From Gymnopus androsaceus JB14 (lineage: Eukaryota; Basidiomycota; Agaricomycetes; Agaricales; Omphalotaceae): a DNA stretch of 64,000 nucleotides. This document shows positions 1 to 10,351 of the stretch, piece by piece; the first letter of the stretch is position 1, and every line of letters begins with the position of its first letter. Where the stretch lies: contig ML769526.1 in the NCBI GenBank assembly GCA_009733575.1, positions 68,939-132,938 of the forward strand, in the 5' to 3' direction. The notes under the pieces were generated by a model. It was not told where the DNA came from. It did not search any database and saw only the letters and a program-made list of their open reading frames with translations. A program made the position numbers and the translations under genes.

Positions 1-427
1 GAATGTGGGAATTGCTTCTGGATTTGATTAACTGTGGATGCAAAGTACTCACTAGTGGTAGATTTTGCTGTCATGATGTATAGCATTAATCTTTTCCCAG
101 AGCAGAAGAAATGGATCTCACATCCAACTTGAACAGAGTTAGCTTCCTGTAAGTAATGCTGCCATTGTGCTTTGAAGGTTTCTTTTGAAAGCTCTTTAAA
201 TCCAGAAGTAAGAGACATCATCAGATCAGCATACTCTTCTGAGTGAGCCTTAATTTGAGCACTTGAGAAGTCCATGACCTATATTTAAAGAGTAGTAAGT
301 ATGAGGTAAAGGTAATTGTCCGACATACCTGGTACGAAGCAAGAGCACTAAAGGGGCTCGCTTCGTCCCAGGATAGTAACTGTGCTGTAAACGGAAGTAA
401 ATCAGTTGCTGTGTGACGCTCGGTCAT
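1..427 (-). CDS. Hypothetical protein, 5' part of a gene cut by the window edge
   Basis: I do not recognise this protein. Translation starts at the ATG at 425-427. Exon 1 is 329-427, and a GT-AG intron at 279-328 (GTATGT donor, ATATAG acceptor) joins it in phase 0 to an exon covering 1-278 that stays open to the edge. The second exon begins VMDFSSAQIKAHSEEYADL and has protein-like composition, with no stop over 92 codons, so a real or recently real gene is likely. No signal peptide or membrane segment is visible. The start codon lies only about 12 bases from the polypurine tract of the copia remnant to its right, so the promoter, or even the gene start, may lie in retrotransposon-derived DNA. 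It could also belong to a mobile family. Confidence 0.45.
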
Positions 428-433
428 TGTCCG

Positions 434-448
434 TTAACACCCCCCCTT
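434..448 (-). other. Copia polypurine tract and start of 3' LTR
   Basis: On the minus strand AAGGGGGGG is followed directly by TGTTAAC. The RNase H reading frame ends inside this TGTTAA, an arrangement common in copia elements. No complete LTR can be delimited to the left. Confidence 0.5.
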
Positions 449-2248
449 GACCGGCGTCGAGTCTGAGCATATTGACCCATCGTGTATGTAGGGTCCTGTG
501 TAGAGGTTTTGTAAGTAGGTCCGCAATAGTTTAGTTTCTTTGTTCGAAATGTAAATCACATCAATCTGTCGTTTGAAAATGCAGTCTCGGATGAAATGTT
601 CGTGTATGGATATGTGCTTCATTTTGCTGTGAGCGAGCGGATTGTGAGTGCACGCAATTGTACCTTGATTGTTGCAGAAGGTGCTTGTTGGGGAATACTG
701 GGGAAAACCTAGCTCAGCAAAGAGATTTCTGAACCAGAGAATTTCTCGAGTACAGTGTGTCAAAGATAAATATTCGGCTTTGCATGATGATAGAGCTACG
801 ACTCCCTGTTGTTTCGAGCTCCAAGATAGAAGTGAGTTGCCCATTTGGATAATGAACCCAGATATTGATTTCCTAGATTCTCTCGTTCCCCAATCTGAAT
901 CACAGAGGGCTCGTATCATGGGGTAGACCACATTAGTCAATCCCAGGACTACTCCGTAGTTCTCCATTCCTTTTAGGTATCATAGGAGGTGCTTTGCAGC
1001 GGTGATGTATGCCGGTCCGGGATTGGCCATGAAACCTGCTAACTCCCAAACGGTGTAGCTAATGTCTGGTCAAGAGCATGTAGATAGATACATACACTTG
1101 CCTACCACAGCACCATATCTGAAATCATTGACTAGCTTCTGTTCTTCGGGAGTGAGAGGGATTTTTTGCGGGGATAGGTGTTTTCCTGGATCCATCGGAG
1201 TGTGTACGGGTTTGCACTTCTCAAATCCGAATTCTTGGAGTATGGATTGTATGTAGGTCTGCTGCTCAATCTTTAGCGTACATTCATTCCTGTCACGTTT
1301 GACACCACATCCCAGGTGAAAAGTTGGTTCACTGTTGTCTGTAGTTTCAAAAAGGGAAGCTAGGGAATCGACGACGGCATCGGATTCTTGGTGAGATGTC
1401 GAGGTAATGAGCATGTTGTCCACAGTAGTCGTGATATATGTGCGCTCAGACCCATTTGTTCATATGTAAACGCTCCAATCCGATTCCGTACATTTAAACC
1501 CTATTGTCTCGAGCTTTGAACTTAGCTCTAGGTACCACTGTCTCCCCAATTGCTTCAACCCATAGAGTCCTTTTCAAAGTCTCCAGTACCCTGAACCAGT
1601 GATGGTAGGTTTTCACATGTATATCTCCTCGTCAAGGGGTCCGTTTAGGTAGGCTGTCTTAACATCAGTTTTTCGTAACTCCATATCGTGTTCTGCGACT
1701 AGGGCAAGGATTGTTCACATGGACTCCCAACAGGCGACCAGTGCGAAGGTATACATGAAGTCTTGCTCAGGGATCTGAGTAAACCCTTTGGCGCCAAGTC
1801 TAGCCTTGAATCTGGCTATAAGTCCATCCTTGTCCCATTTGATGTGCAGGACCCACTTCGATCCTACCGCATTTCTCCCTTGTGGAAGTTCGTTGATTTC
1901 TTCATATACACCCTTCTCTTTTAGTGATTCTAACTCCTCATATATTGCGGCTAGCCAATACATCCAGTAGATTGATGATTGAGCCTCCAGAATTGAGTTT
2001 GGGTCCTTCTCTTCTGGATCATCAATCGGTTCCATTAGGGCTGCACCAGCATATGCTATCTCGGCTTTTGCAAAGTTTTGAGCGAGTAGAGGTAAGTCAG
2101 TTTCATTGCATTCGATTTCGAGGTCATCAACCTGTGCACTAAGGATGTCTATGAGGATGTTCCCCCCCTTGTCCCATGCAGAGTGGACATATTGTGCAGG
2201 CGTACGACATGTTCGAGGGGTACGCCGGTTTGCGATCGGGTCCTCCAT
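434..2248 (-). mobile_element. Ty1/copia retrotransposon remnant (reverse transcriptase and RNase H)
   Basis: Three minus-strand fragments lie in pol order. At 1715-2248 is the start of the copia reverse transcriptase (the conserved GSKWVLHIKWDKDG and RFKARLGAKGFTQ stretches). At 1070-1423 is the palm region, and at 434-967 the RNase H (SDWGTRESRKSISGF, then SSCKAEYLSLT). The fragments need frame changes and contain stops. The canonical YVDD box reads TVDN, and the RNase H box expected as CDNQG reads CNNQG, so the element cannot be active. No gag, protease or integrase was found to the right. A purine run (AAGGGGGGG, minus strand) followed by TGTTAAC at 434-448 looks like the polypurine tract and the first bases of a 3' LTR. 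Confidence 0.85.
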
Positions 2249-2605
2249 TTGGGTGTCACCATCGCTATCTATAGCGGGAGTCCTAATAATGTTTGTAGAA
2301 TTTCGTTCAATTAAAATTCATATCAACATTGTTATATCACGTACGGTTCTGTATGGTCTCTCGTAGTCTCGTCTGGCATGGTACCAGGCAATTGATTCTC
2401 GTAGTTCTCCAACCTGTACACTTATTGGTTAGGAGGTGGTATAATCTCGTAAAATGAATCCCACTTACACGTTTGTAAGTTTCCCTGGCACGGTACCAGT
2501 AGAATGGGGTCTCTCGTAAGTGTTTACCCTGCATGTTACAGGTCAGAAAATCTCATATGAAGGATGGGAGTATGTTACTCATGCATCTAAATTGCCATGT
2601 CGTAG
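2249..2605. other. No gene recognised; short related motifs
   Basis: No coding signal is supported. The stretch contains two related blocks, around 2345-2405 and 2485-2530, sharing GGTCTCTCGTA and a GGTACCAG motif. This suggests an old local duplication upstream of the copia remnant. Confidence 0.3.
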
Positions 2606-3007
2606 TTAAATCGATTGGGGTCTGCGGAGACTGTCCACCCTTTCCGTGGACAATAATTTGACATTTAACGCAGCCTGTGTAGACGATCTCTTCAGCCTCT
2701 TTGCAAGGTTTTTGCCCAAAATGACATTCTTGTTGGCAATGTTTATGGCCTCGTCATGGGGTGCATACTTTGCGCCCACGAAGACAATATCACTTCCATC
2801 GCTGTAATACAATTCGGTGTTGACCTCACTATAAGTATCAGAGGTACCGTCCACAGCAAGAAGATCAGCTAAATTGCCATTGCTGAAAGAGATGGAGGTC
2901 AAAAGTGATTTGGAGATGTCATTGCGATTAGAAAATGGAGGTGATTGGGTAGTAGTGTAGTCACCGCCACTGCTGGACATGAATTCATGTGTGAATGATG
3001 GGGCCAT
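2606..3007 (-). CDS. Hypothetical protein
   Basis: An open frame of 133 codons starts MAPSFTHEFMSSSGGDYT and ends SLRRPQSI. The N-terminal half is rich in Ser, Thr, Asn and Asp. The C-terminal third is basic (KNLAKRLKRSS). No family is recognised and no signal peptide or membrane segment is seen. It lies 360 bases beyond the copia fragments on the same strand. It could be a gag-like or leader piece of that element, but no zinc knuckle is present. It may equally be a short single-copy gene. Confidence 0.3.
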   Translation of the reverse strand: MAPSFTHEFMSSSGGDYTTTQSPPFSNRNDISKSLLTSISFSNGNLADLLAVDGTSDTYSEVNTELYYSDGSDIVFVGAKYAPHDEAINIANKNVILGKNLAKRLKRSSTQAALNVKLLSTERVDSLRRPQSI

Positions 3008-3762
3008 GGCAATCTGAAATTAGATAAATAGTCAGTCAAATAAGGAGAGAAGAGTAGATTAATAATGTACTTGGTGGCAAGACTTGGGGAATTGAAGAGT
3101 GCATTGTGCTTGAAGCAAGCTCAAAGAATACAATGTGGGTCAGTGGAATTAGATAGGCTAGGTGCAGAGTAGTGTTGAGACTTAGAAATAGTCCAATTCC
3201 CGAGCTGACCATACTGAAGTATGCTTTATACGCATTGTTCTTATTGGGCATTGAGAATTGAGAACAAAGTAATGAGCACCTAACAACGCACATGGGAAAC
3301 TTTGACCGCCTGGGTGCCTAGCTTATTCATTTGATGGCAGGTGCTTGAGTCAATTGTTGATTCTTCCTTTATCTCATCTCTCCTGCTCTGGACTCATTGC
3401 GTTTGCAAGGGAGGACAGATAAGTACATTCTGGTCTCTCTCTCCAATATTCGTTGTTCTGATATTTCAAAGGCAGAATGTTGAGGCCCGCAAGGATCGTT
3501 CATCAAATTGATTTGAAGCCCCGCAATGGTGAGTGGCAGCAATATCATGAATCTCAGTAGCTCATGGGTGAATTTGGAGAATACAGGATTGATTATTGGC
3601 TCATTGGGATTATGGGATATCTCACTGCTTCCTGGACATGTTTGCCATGTCACTGAGACAAAGCAGACCAAAAATAGCATGTAGGTAAAGTTTCATGTTC
3701 ATTTGTGGATGTTCATACTAATGGGTACTTAGAATGGTAGTTGAGCTTGGAACTTTGGCTGT
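3008..3762. other. No recognised gene
   Basis: Two minus-strand open frames (3036-3293 and 3369-3680) have hydrophobic starts but no recognisable domain. The second begins MLFLVCFVSVTWQTCPG, like a signal peptide. I see nothing that decides whether either is expressed. Confidence 0.3.
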
Positions 3763-3845
3763 CGCATCAGAAAAAACTGTTTTGGGCCCAGGAGGATCTG
3801 AGGTCACCTAGTCCTCTTAGGCCCAAAACAGTTTTTGCTGATGCG
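3763..3845. repeat. Long hairpin, 26-base arms with one mismatch
   Basis: Left arm 3763-3788 begins CGCATCAGAAAAAACTG and right arm 3820-3845 ends CAGTTTTTGCTGATGCG. The arms pair with a single mismatch. The 31-base centre (AGGAGGATCT ... AGTCCTCT) can pair partly as well. It looks like a very short foldback MITE or the tips of a larger deleted element. It sits 30 bases upstream of the next coding remnant. Confidence 0.75.
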
Positions 3846-3875
3846 TGATCGCAAACTGCTCTTCTCACCTTCACA

Positions 3876-4422
3876 ATGTGTTTGAAGAAGGGATGGTTTC
3901 ATGAAGACTATGCTAGCAAGGATCATATCACTGCTGGTCTGGTAGAGCATCAGAGGGAAATAGGAATTGCTGCTTGGGAGGCTGCCAATAATGCTGCTGA
4001 AGCTGCACGCAATTCAGAGGATCTCAGTATACTTATAGATTGTGGAATGGTACCTTTGCCTCCTACTGGGTTGGATCTGCTGCCAAGCAAGCTTGAGGAA
4101 TCCATCTGGCAGCGTGCAAGCAAGGCAGGGGTCACTGAAGACAAGATTCTCTTGAGTGACATGGCATTCTTTATGCTGCCGACTCATTGTGTTCCTTTGA
4201 CCCCTCCAATGCCAGATCCGAGTAGCGATGGATACAAATTCAGTGATTGGATAAAAGACTAGTACCTTGAGTATTGTCGCAAAATTTGAAGTCATGGCTT
4301 GTACTCCCTTCACTTTGAATATGAGCTAGACATAAAGGAGGATTGCTTGGAGGACTATTGGCTTGCTAGAAAATGTTGGTGCGATATGCAGAAGTTGGCG
4401 TGGGAGGAACGAGCTGAATGAT
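3876..4422 (+). pseudogene. Decayed hypothetical gene
   Basis: An open frame of 128 codons at 3876-4262 starts MCLKKGWFHEDYASKD and contains an Ala/Glu-rich helix (AAWEAANNAAEAARNSED). The same frame continues past two stops (TAG 4260-4262, then a TGA) with clearly protein-like sequence up to 4422, such as YELDIKEDCLEDYWLARKCW. This shows one longer coding region broken by stops. No family is recognised. CpG is nearly absent, as across this block, which fits old methylation-driven decay. Confidence 0.5.
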
Positions 4423-4559
4423 GGATGCAGCGAGCTGAACAACAAGTGCAGCAATAGTCAAAGTGGGGGTGATGTTGTTTAAGACAGTTGCATGCATGCT
4501 ATGATCTTTTGACTATTATTTTGCTTGCTATGTACCTTGTTTGGTGCTAAGTAGGAAAA

Positions 4560-4680
4560 AATACCAAAGACTTTGTTTATGCCTCATACTTCCTTATGCA
4601 TAAATTATTATTTTTCTGAGTTATGTGTTATGCATAATTTTATTATGCATAACAGTAACCAAATACATGTTTTTTTTGGA
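4560..4680. repeat. AT-rich TATGCATAA repeats (left flank of the following gene remnant)
   Basis: Three TTATGCATAA-type palindromes occur here. Similar copies appear in 9650-9870 beyond the other end of the coding remnant. The right-hand set includes GGTTATGCATAAG, which is inverted relative to ATGCATAACAGTAACC here. They could be terminal sequences of an element carrying that gene. Confidence 0.35.
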
Positions 4681-5997
4681 GTTCCACTTTGTTTACTGAT
4701 ATTTACTCTTTTCTAACTTTTTCCAACTCTTAGTTTCCTGACATGCTGTAATTTCTGCATAAGTGAAACTCAAAGTTTGCATTTTCTTCGCATTTGTCAA
4801 TCTAAATGGCAAGGAATAAATCAAAATCAAAAGGTTCTGCGAAACCATCTGTGAAACCATTGAAAGGTTCTTCCTCAAAATCCTTGAAAGGTTCCTCCTT
4901 GAAACCATCAAAAAGTATGTCCTTGAAACCATCAAAAGGTTCTTCCTTGAAATCCAGCTCTTCTGACATTGTCGCCACTGCTTCAGCAGAAAAGACGAAT
5001 GCTCCAGACCCTCCTGTGTTGCCCAATGAGGATACTCCAGGACCTGCTGCATTGCCCAAAAATGAAAATGCTCCAGAGCCTGTCATGTAACCCAAAAACA
5101 ACAACAATGAGGAAGATGAGCTCAATGAGGTTGACGAGGAGCCAGAGGTAAAGAAAAGGGGCAATCTGGGTGCATTTAAAGGTGCCTATTCGAGGTTCTT
5201 GAGAAAGCATTTGCCAGACTATGCAAAGGTCACTGCCAGGGCAGAGAAATCAACTTGGCTTACTGGATTTGCAAAGAAGTGGATGGATAAGTTTCCATGG
5301 CATACTGGCAAGGAGCCGGCGGAATTTGCAGTGCTCAAGGGCAAAGGGTCTTCCACTCTGTCGGAAGATGAGTGCAATGCCCTCCTGAAAAAGAGAGATG
5401 CACTTCAAGAGGAGGTCAAAGTCCCAGCTACCGCTGTAAGTGTTTGTTTTGGAAAGTTTGATATTAAGTTTCACTGAAACCATTGACAGCAAATAGTTAA
5501 CTGGTTGCGTTGTTATGTTGGCAAAGTCTCTGAAATCTCTCCACCTGCCAAGCCAAAGGGAGTGGACCCTTTTTTGTTGTTGTTGTTGAAGTTACTCCAG
5601 CAAATGGTAAAGGGTGGTCCACATCACACAGAGAATGTCAAGTTTTACATGCACCATGAAAAGTATAGGCCCAAGGTTCAGGTGGAATATGAGTGTCAAA
5701 TGAAGGAAAATCCAGAGGCTGCAATTGGTGGCAGCATGAATCACTTGGGCTTCCGTGTCAAGATTGCAAGCGAGTTGTGGGCCACCAAAGAGCAATCTGT
5801 CTGAGATTCCATTGTGGAGGAGAATGAAACTGCTTTTAAGAAGATTATGACTCTGCAGGAGAGGTTGTTGGATGGCAGCTTGCTGACTGAAGACAACTTT
5901 GGGGATGTGATGGAAGATGAAGTTAGAGATGTGTAAGTTCAGATATTTGAGGTGTTTTAACTGGCACTAACCCACCATTTTCAGTTTATGTGAAAGA

Positions 5998-6993
5998 CAC
6001 CTGTAGCTATAGTTCTAATGCATTAGATTGTGACAATAGTCCTAAGTGGTTAATGCATTAAATCAGGACTGCTGTCGGAAATTGTGGCAGTGCTAAAATC
6101 TGCTATTGACCCAATTAGAATTTAGGGTATCTAAGCAATGTTTTGATCAAATGTCTATGTTAGGGTTAGCACTGATGCTAACATAGAGATTTGATCAAAA
6201 CATTGCCAAACATTGGTAAGCACAGGTTAGGGTTAGGTTTAGGATTAAGGTTAGGAGTTGAGGATGATATTGGGGGTGTGGGGGCTTGCCCCCACTGTTA
6301 GGGTGCTTGCCCCCACTGTTATGGTCATGGTGGGTTAGGGTTGGGGTTATCTCACAAATCCAAGGGGGGTGTCAGTTTTTTCCCATGGGTCCTTGTTCTC
6401 TCTGTATAAGCTTTTTAAGTTTGAGTCACATGACCATGAGCCACATACAGCTAGACTTGCGGACTTTTAGCCCTTTCCATGTGACAGGCGCTTAATGAAA
6501 TAGGAAGGTCAACAGGTGCCTGATGGAGAGCTACCAGTGACATCCCAAATACTACTGTAGTACCAGCTACTGTATTGTTTAATAAAATATGTTTTATCAC
6601 AAGGCATGCAAACTTCAGGCCCATCTCCGCTTCCCTCCCCTCCCTCTGGGGGGTCCCCCAAGCCAGGAAGTTGTTGGCGGGCACTCTAAAGCCTCATTTT
6701 GTGCTATCATAATAGGCGCAACCCCTAACACTAACCTACCCAACCCCAAACCCCTAACCATTCATCCAGCATGTTTGGCAATGCTGGACTAGCTCTCTAA
6801 TGTACTTAGACAGGTCACGTAACTGGTGTAGTACCAGAAATGAGCCATGACAGGTATCACGTGCAAAGGGCTAAAAGTCAAGAGCTTACAGCTAGTAGTG
6901 TATTTTGGCTGGTCAGACAGCAGTCCTGATTTAACACATTAACCACTTAGAACTGTTGTCAAGGAGTAATGCATTAAAGTTACAGCATCCACT
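5998..6993. mobile_element. Non-autonomous hAT-like element, 996 bases
   Basis: A perfect 8-base duplication GTGAAAGA flanks it (5990-5997 and 6994-7001). Terminal inverted repeats of about 75 bases are visible (6001-6076 against 6915-6986; shared core TTAATG...TTAAATCAGGACTGCTGTC). Ends begin CACCTG and CAGTGG, and the interior has no coding capacity. Inside are a palindromic pair around TTTGATCAAA (about 6140-6210), GTTAGGGTTAGG-like tracts and GGGGGCTTGCCCCCACTGTT. It interrupts an exon: removing it with one target copy restores TTTATGTGAAAGATTGG. Confidence 0.85.
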
Positions 6994-7067
6994 GTGAAAG
7001 ATTGGTCAATTTTCTGCAACCCCTTCTGGATCTCCTGTGCATTCGCACCAGCCTGAATTTCTTTGTT

Positions 7068-7088
7068 GGGGGGGGGGGGGGGGGGGGG
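7068..7088. repeat. Homopolymer of 21 G
   Basis: An uninterrupted run of 21 G lies in the decayed coding region. Its exact length is likely to be unreliable in any assembly. Confidence 0.9.
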
Positions 7089-9490
7089 TGCCACTGGTAG
7101 AGGAGGGTGAAGAGTACTATATGATGATGTGAGTTAGTTTCTGACTTTGCAAGGAACTTGATTGTTGATTATAGTAATCAGGGTCAGCTCAGGAGAATCT
7201 CCTGGACTTAATCCTAAGAAGTTTGAGACTTGGCATCCCAACTATTTTCTCAAGTATGTCATTGGACTGTTTATGATGTTCATGTTGAAGCGAAGATCCC
7301 GGTATGTCTTCCGTCTGCCTCTTGAAGTCATCTTATAGTTTTTGTTTTCAAAGCTTCAAGGTATGACAACCCACATAACAATGCTGGCAGTCAAGGTGCC
7401 ACTTTGTCATTAGCATTAGATTCAATTTTGAAGAATGCATCTTTGTTTTGATTCAACAATGAAGATGATGATGAAGATGATTCTCCCAAAGACACTTTGA
7501 AGAAGAGGAAGAGAGGTGAAGGATCTGATGGTAGACAAAGTCGGAAACAGAGGAGTGGGTGCAATGTCAGCGAAGAATCTGCAGAGCTATCCGAGGAGCC
7601 CAATGAGGGCTCTATGAGTCCCCCAGCTTCTACTACTGCATGTTGTACCTCCACTAGACTTGCTCACATGGCAAAAACCAAGTTGTCCACCAAGGCTGAT
7701 ACTGGGCCACCTCAACCTGCAATGCCTAAGAAGGATGGCATACCTGTCTATGGCCCTATTGTCCTGCCTTCACGAAAGACAGTACAATATCCTTTTGCAG
7801 TCAAGTCAGAGGCAGAGCTTCTAATGAAGGTCCAGCTTTGGGATACATTTCACATTGTCAGGTTGAAAAGAAAGATGGAGTTTTTGGATTTATCTGCCAA
7901 CCATTATAACAGTTTGCAGAAGCTTTGGACTGACAATGGTAACTACCCACTGGTCCCATACCCAGCAGTGGCTGGGCCTGTATTTGCAGCAGCTGAGTCC
8001 TCAGCACTTGGAGAGAGGCACAAGCTTCAGGATGATGCTCCTGGTGCTCATGTACCTGCTGTGAATTCCATTCCTCTTTCTCCTCCTCTGGTTTCTCTTT
8101 CCATTACCCATCTCACTTTGACACCTCATGATCTCTCTTCTACAGCTGCTGAACCTGATCTGGCTCCTACGCTTGTTGAGCCTGGAGACATTCAGGGGGG
8201 AAAAATGTCTGTAGAACCTCAGCCGGGCTTGGGCCAGGGACGCAGGATGACAACATGGTTATTGAATCTGGCCAAGCTACTTCCTTGAGTGATGCAAGGG
8301 GTGAGCTCACCAATGTGTCTAATCATTCTGTTTCCACCGCATCCAACTCTTGCAATGCCATAGCATTTGCTCACATTTCAACTCCAGACCCAGCTCCTAC
8401 ACCTATCAAACCCAAAGAGGTTAACAGGGAAAAGATGACCATGGCTACTTCCTTGAGTGATGAAAGGAACAAGCTCACTGATTTCATTGCATCCAATACT
8501 TCCAATTCAACCATGTCCAATCTGTCTGAGCTCACTGATTCCATTGCATCCAATACTTCTGATTCCACCGTGTCCAACCTGTCCGATGCCGTGGCTCCTG
8601 GTTCCACTCTGTCTTCTGATGCTACAGCATCCACTCTCAAGCCAAGAGACATTGAGGGGAAAGAAATGCTTGTCAACATGGATGTTGATTCTGGCAAGGC
8701 TACTTCCTCAGCATCCAACTCTCCCAATGCCATAGTATTCAGTGCTTCCGATTCCACTCCATCTAACCCCCCTGATTCCAATGCATCCCACCCTAGTACT
8801 CAAGCATCTGACTCGTCTATTACATGTGGGTCAGAAATATCCATCACTCTCAATGACATCCTCGCGTCAAAGGATAACTGGCCATTGTGGGTTCAGGAAG
8901 GCCTGGGTGGTTCTGGAAAGAGCTTATAGTTTCAGTAACCCAAATGGTACCGTGAGTTGAAATTGTGCAGTCATGGGAGAATAATATCAATACTAACTAA
9001 TTTTTTCCTTCTTTTTTTTAATTTTTTTCAGAAATCTGCATACCCAGCCAAGGGTCGTCCTGCAATTGTTCGCGATTGGTTCAAGAACCATAAAATGGCA
9101 CATTTGGTAATAGTAAAGGATTACAGAGGTGTAGCAGAGTTTGGAGAACAATGGTGGACTTGGTGGTCCACAATCTGTCTGGCATGGTGGGAGTGCAATG
9201 AGATGGGAAGAATCATGGCATGTGGAGCAGGGGAGGGAAATTGGGATGTTTTTGAGTGGCCTGGACAAAGTGGATTGTTAAGCATTCTGGTGTGTTTGAG
9301 GTGGTGGTTCTTGCATACTAATTCAGATGCTGAACGTGAAGGACTGCTCTTGGCATTGAAGGACGTAGTGGCTGTTATGGAGGATATCACTTACGTGAAG
9401 GGGTACGTTTCAGGTTCCTGTTCCTTCTGGATTGAGCTAATCAGTGATTCTCACAGTAGATACAACAAATGGAAGGGTAAAAAACATTGA

Positions 9491-10351
9491 GTGGAATTCA
9501 ATCCCATGCTCAATGAAGAGGATAGGTGCCCCACAAAATGTGTAACCCAATCCCGTGGACCTGTAGCAGAACCTAGTGCAGTTTTGTAGTCTTTTCTATT
9601 GCTTGTTTTGGACTCATATGTAGTGCTTGTATATATATAAAATTTGGCTATTTGGTTATGCATAAGAATTTAGTCAAGATATAAGATGTTATCTGTTATG
9701 CATAAGACTTAGATATCATTTTCTGAGGTTATAAGAGTTACGCATATGACTTAAGCACTATCTGACTTACATAATTACAATTTTGGGCATCTGGAGCTAT
9801 CCGGTAAACCTGCCAGCCCCCAGCCAAAGCTCCAGGGCACCAATTAATATCAGTTAGTTATGCATTAAACCAGCCCGAGACTTCTTGGGTTGTTATGTGT
9901 TAATCTCACAGCTACAGCTGAACATGATGCATCAATGGTTAAGGCAAGGCCCATAACCTATTAGAGTTATATTCCTAAACAGAAAGTAGCAGCAATAAGT
10001 CCACACAGGACTTTTAGTACAATCACACAGATCAATGGGGGACGACGGTGGTATTACAGGGTATGGTACCTAGGCTTATGTACAGTCCTATTTACAAACA
10101 ATATCTTGGGCAGGTGGCTACTGTGTGAATACTTGTGGCTAGTGTGTGGCTTGGGTCAGGTTTGGGACACCCAAACTCAACCCATCCCGACCCTAAAAAA
10201 AACTCAAACCCAGCACACTTGGGACCAGGTTACCCATCTTATCGGGTTATGGGTTGGGTCACTTATTTAGAACACCAGTTAATCGTAAGTAGTTCAACAC
10301 AAAGTAATATATATTCAAGTATGTACTAAAAGGCATCATCAACAAAATTGT
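9491..10351. other. Intergenic AT-rich stretch, no gene
   Basis: It holds TATGCATAA palindromes at 9655-9720 and 9860 and a purine/pyrimidine-biased block at 10,140-10,265 with repeated GGGTTGGGTCA-like and CAACCC motifs. I see no coding signal. Confidence 0.5.

Larger units (their letters stand above)
4806..9490 (+). pseudogene. Decayed multi-exon gene of an uncharacterised mushroom repeat family
   Basis: Protein-like blocks occur in order. 4806-5436 starts MARNKSKSKGS with a Lys/Ser-rich head (repeats of LKPSKGSS), continues through a stop at 5088-5090 and ends at a GT donor. An exon from about 5490 to 5930 contains GPHHTENVKFYMHHEK and a TGA at 5802-5804. The next acceptor is TTTTCAG before 5985. 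That exon is split by a 996-base insertion and reads DWSIFCNPFWISC. Further blocks are 7170-7300, 7497-8288, a Ser/Thr/Pro-rich linker 8255-8929 and the end 8957-9490 (FGEQWWTWWSTICLAWWE). The Trp-rich end resembles a family I remember from many Agaricomycete genomes, without known function. Several stops and frame breaks make this copy inactive. Confidence 0.6.

Noticed and set aside
6220..6260. TTAGGG-like tracts suggesting a telomere or internal telomeric repeat
   Set aside because: The tracts are short, irregular and internal to a transposable element family that also occurs at 23,660-23,700, and the same motif lies between terminal inverted repeats.
7068..7088. Poly-G as a regulatory quadruplex element
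   Set aside because: A plain homopolymer in a decayed exon is better explained by slippage or assembly error.
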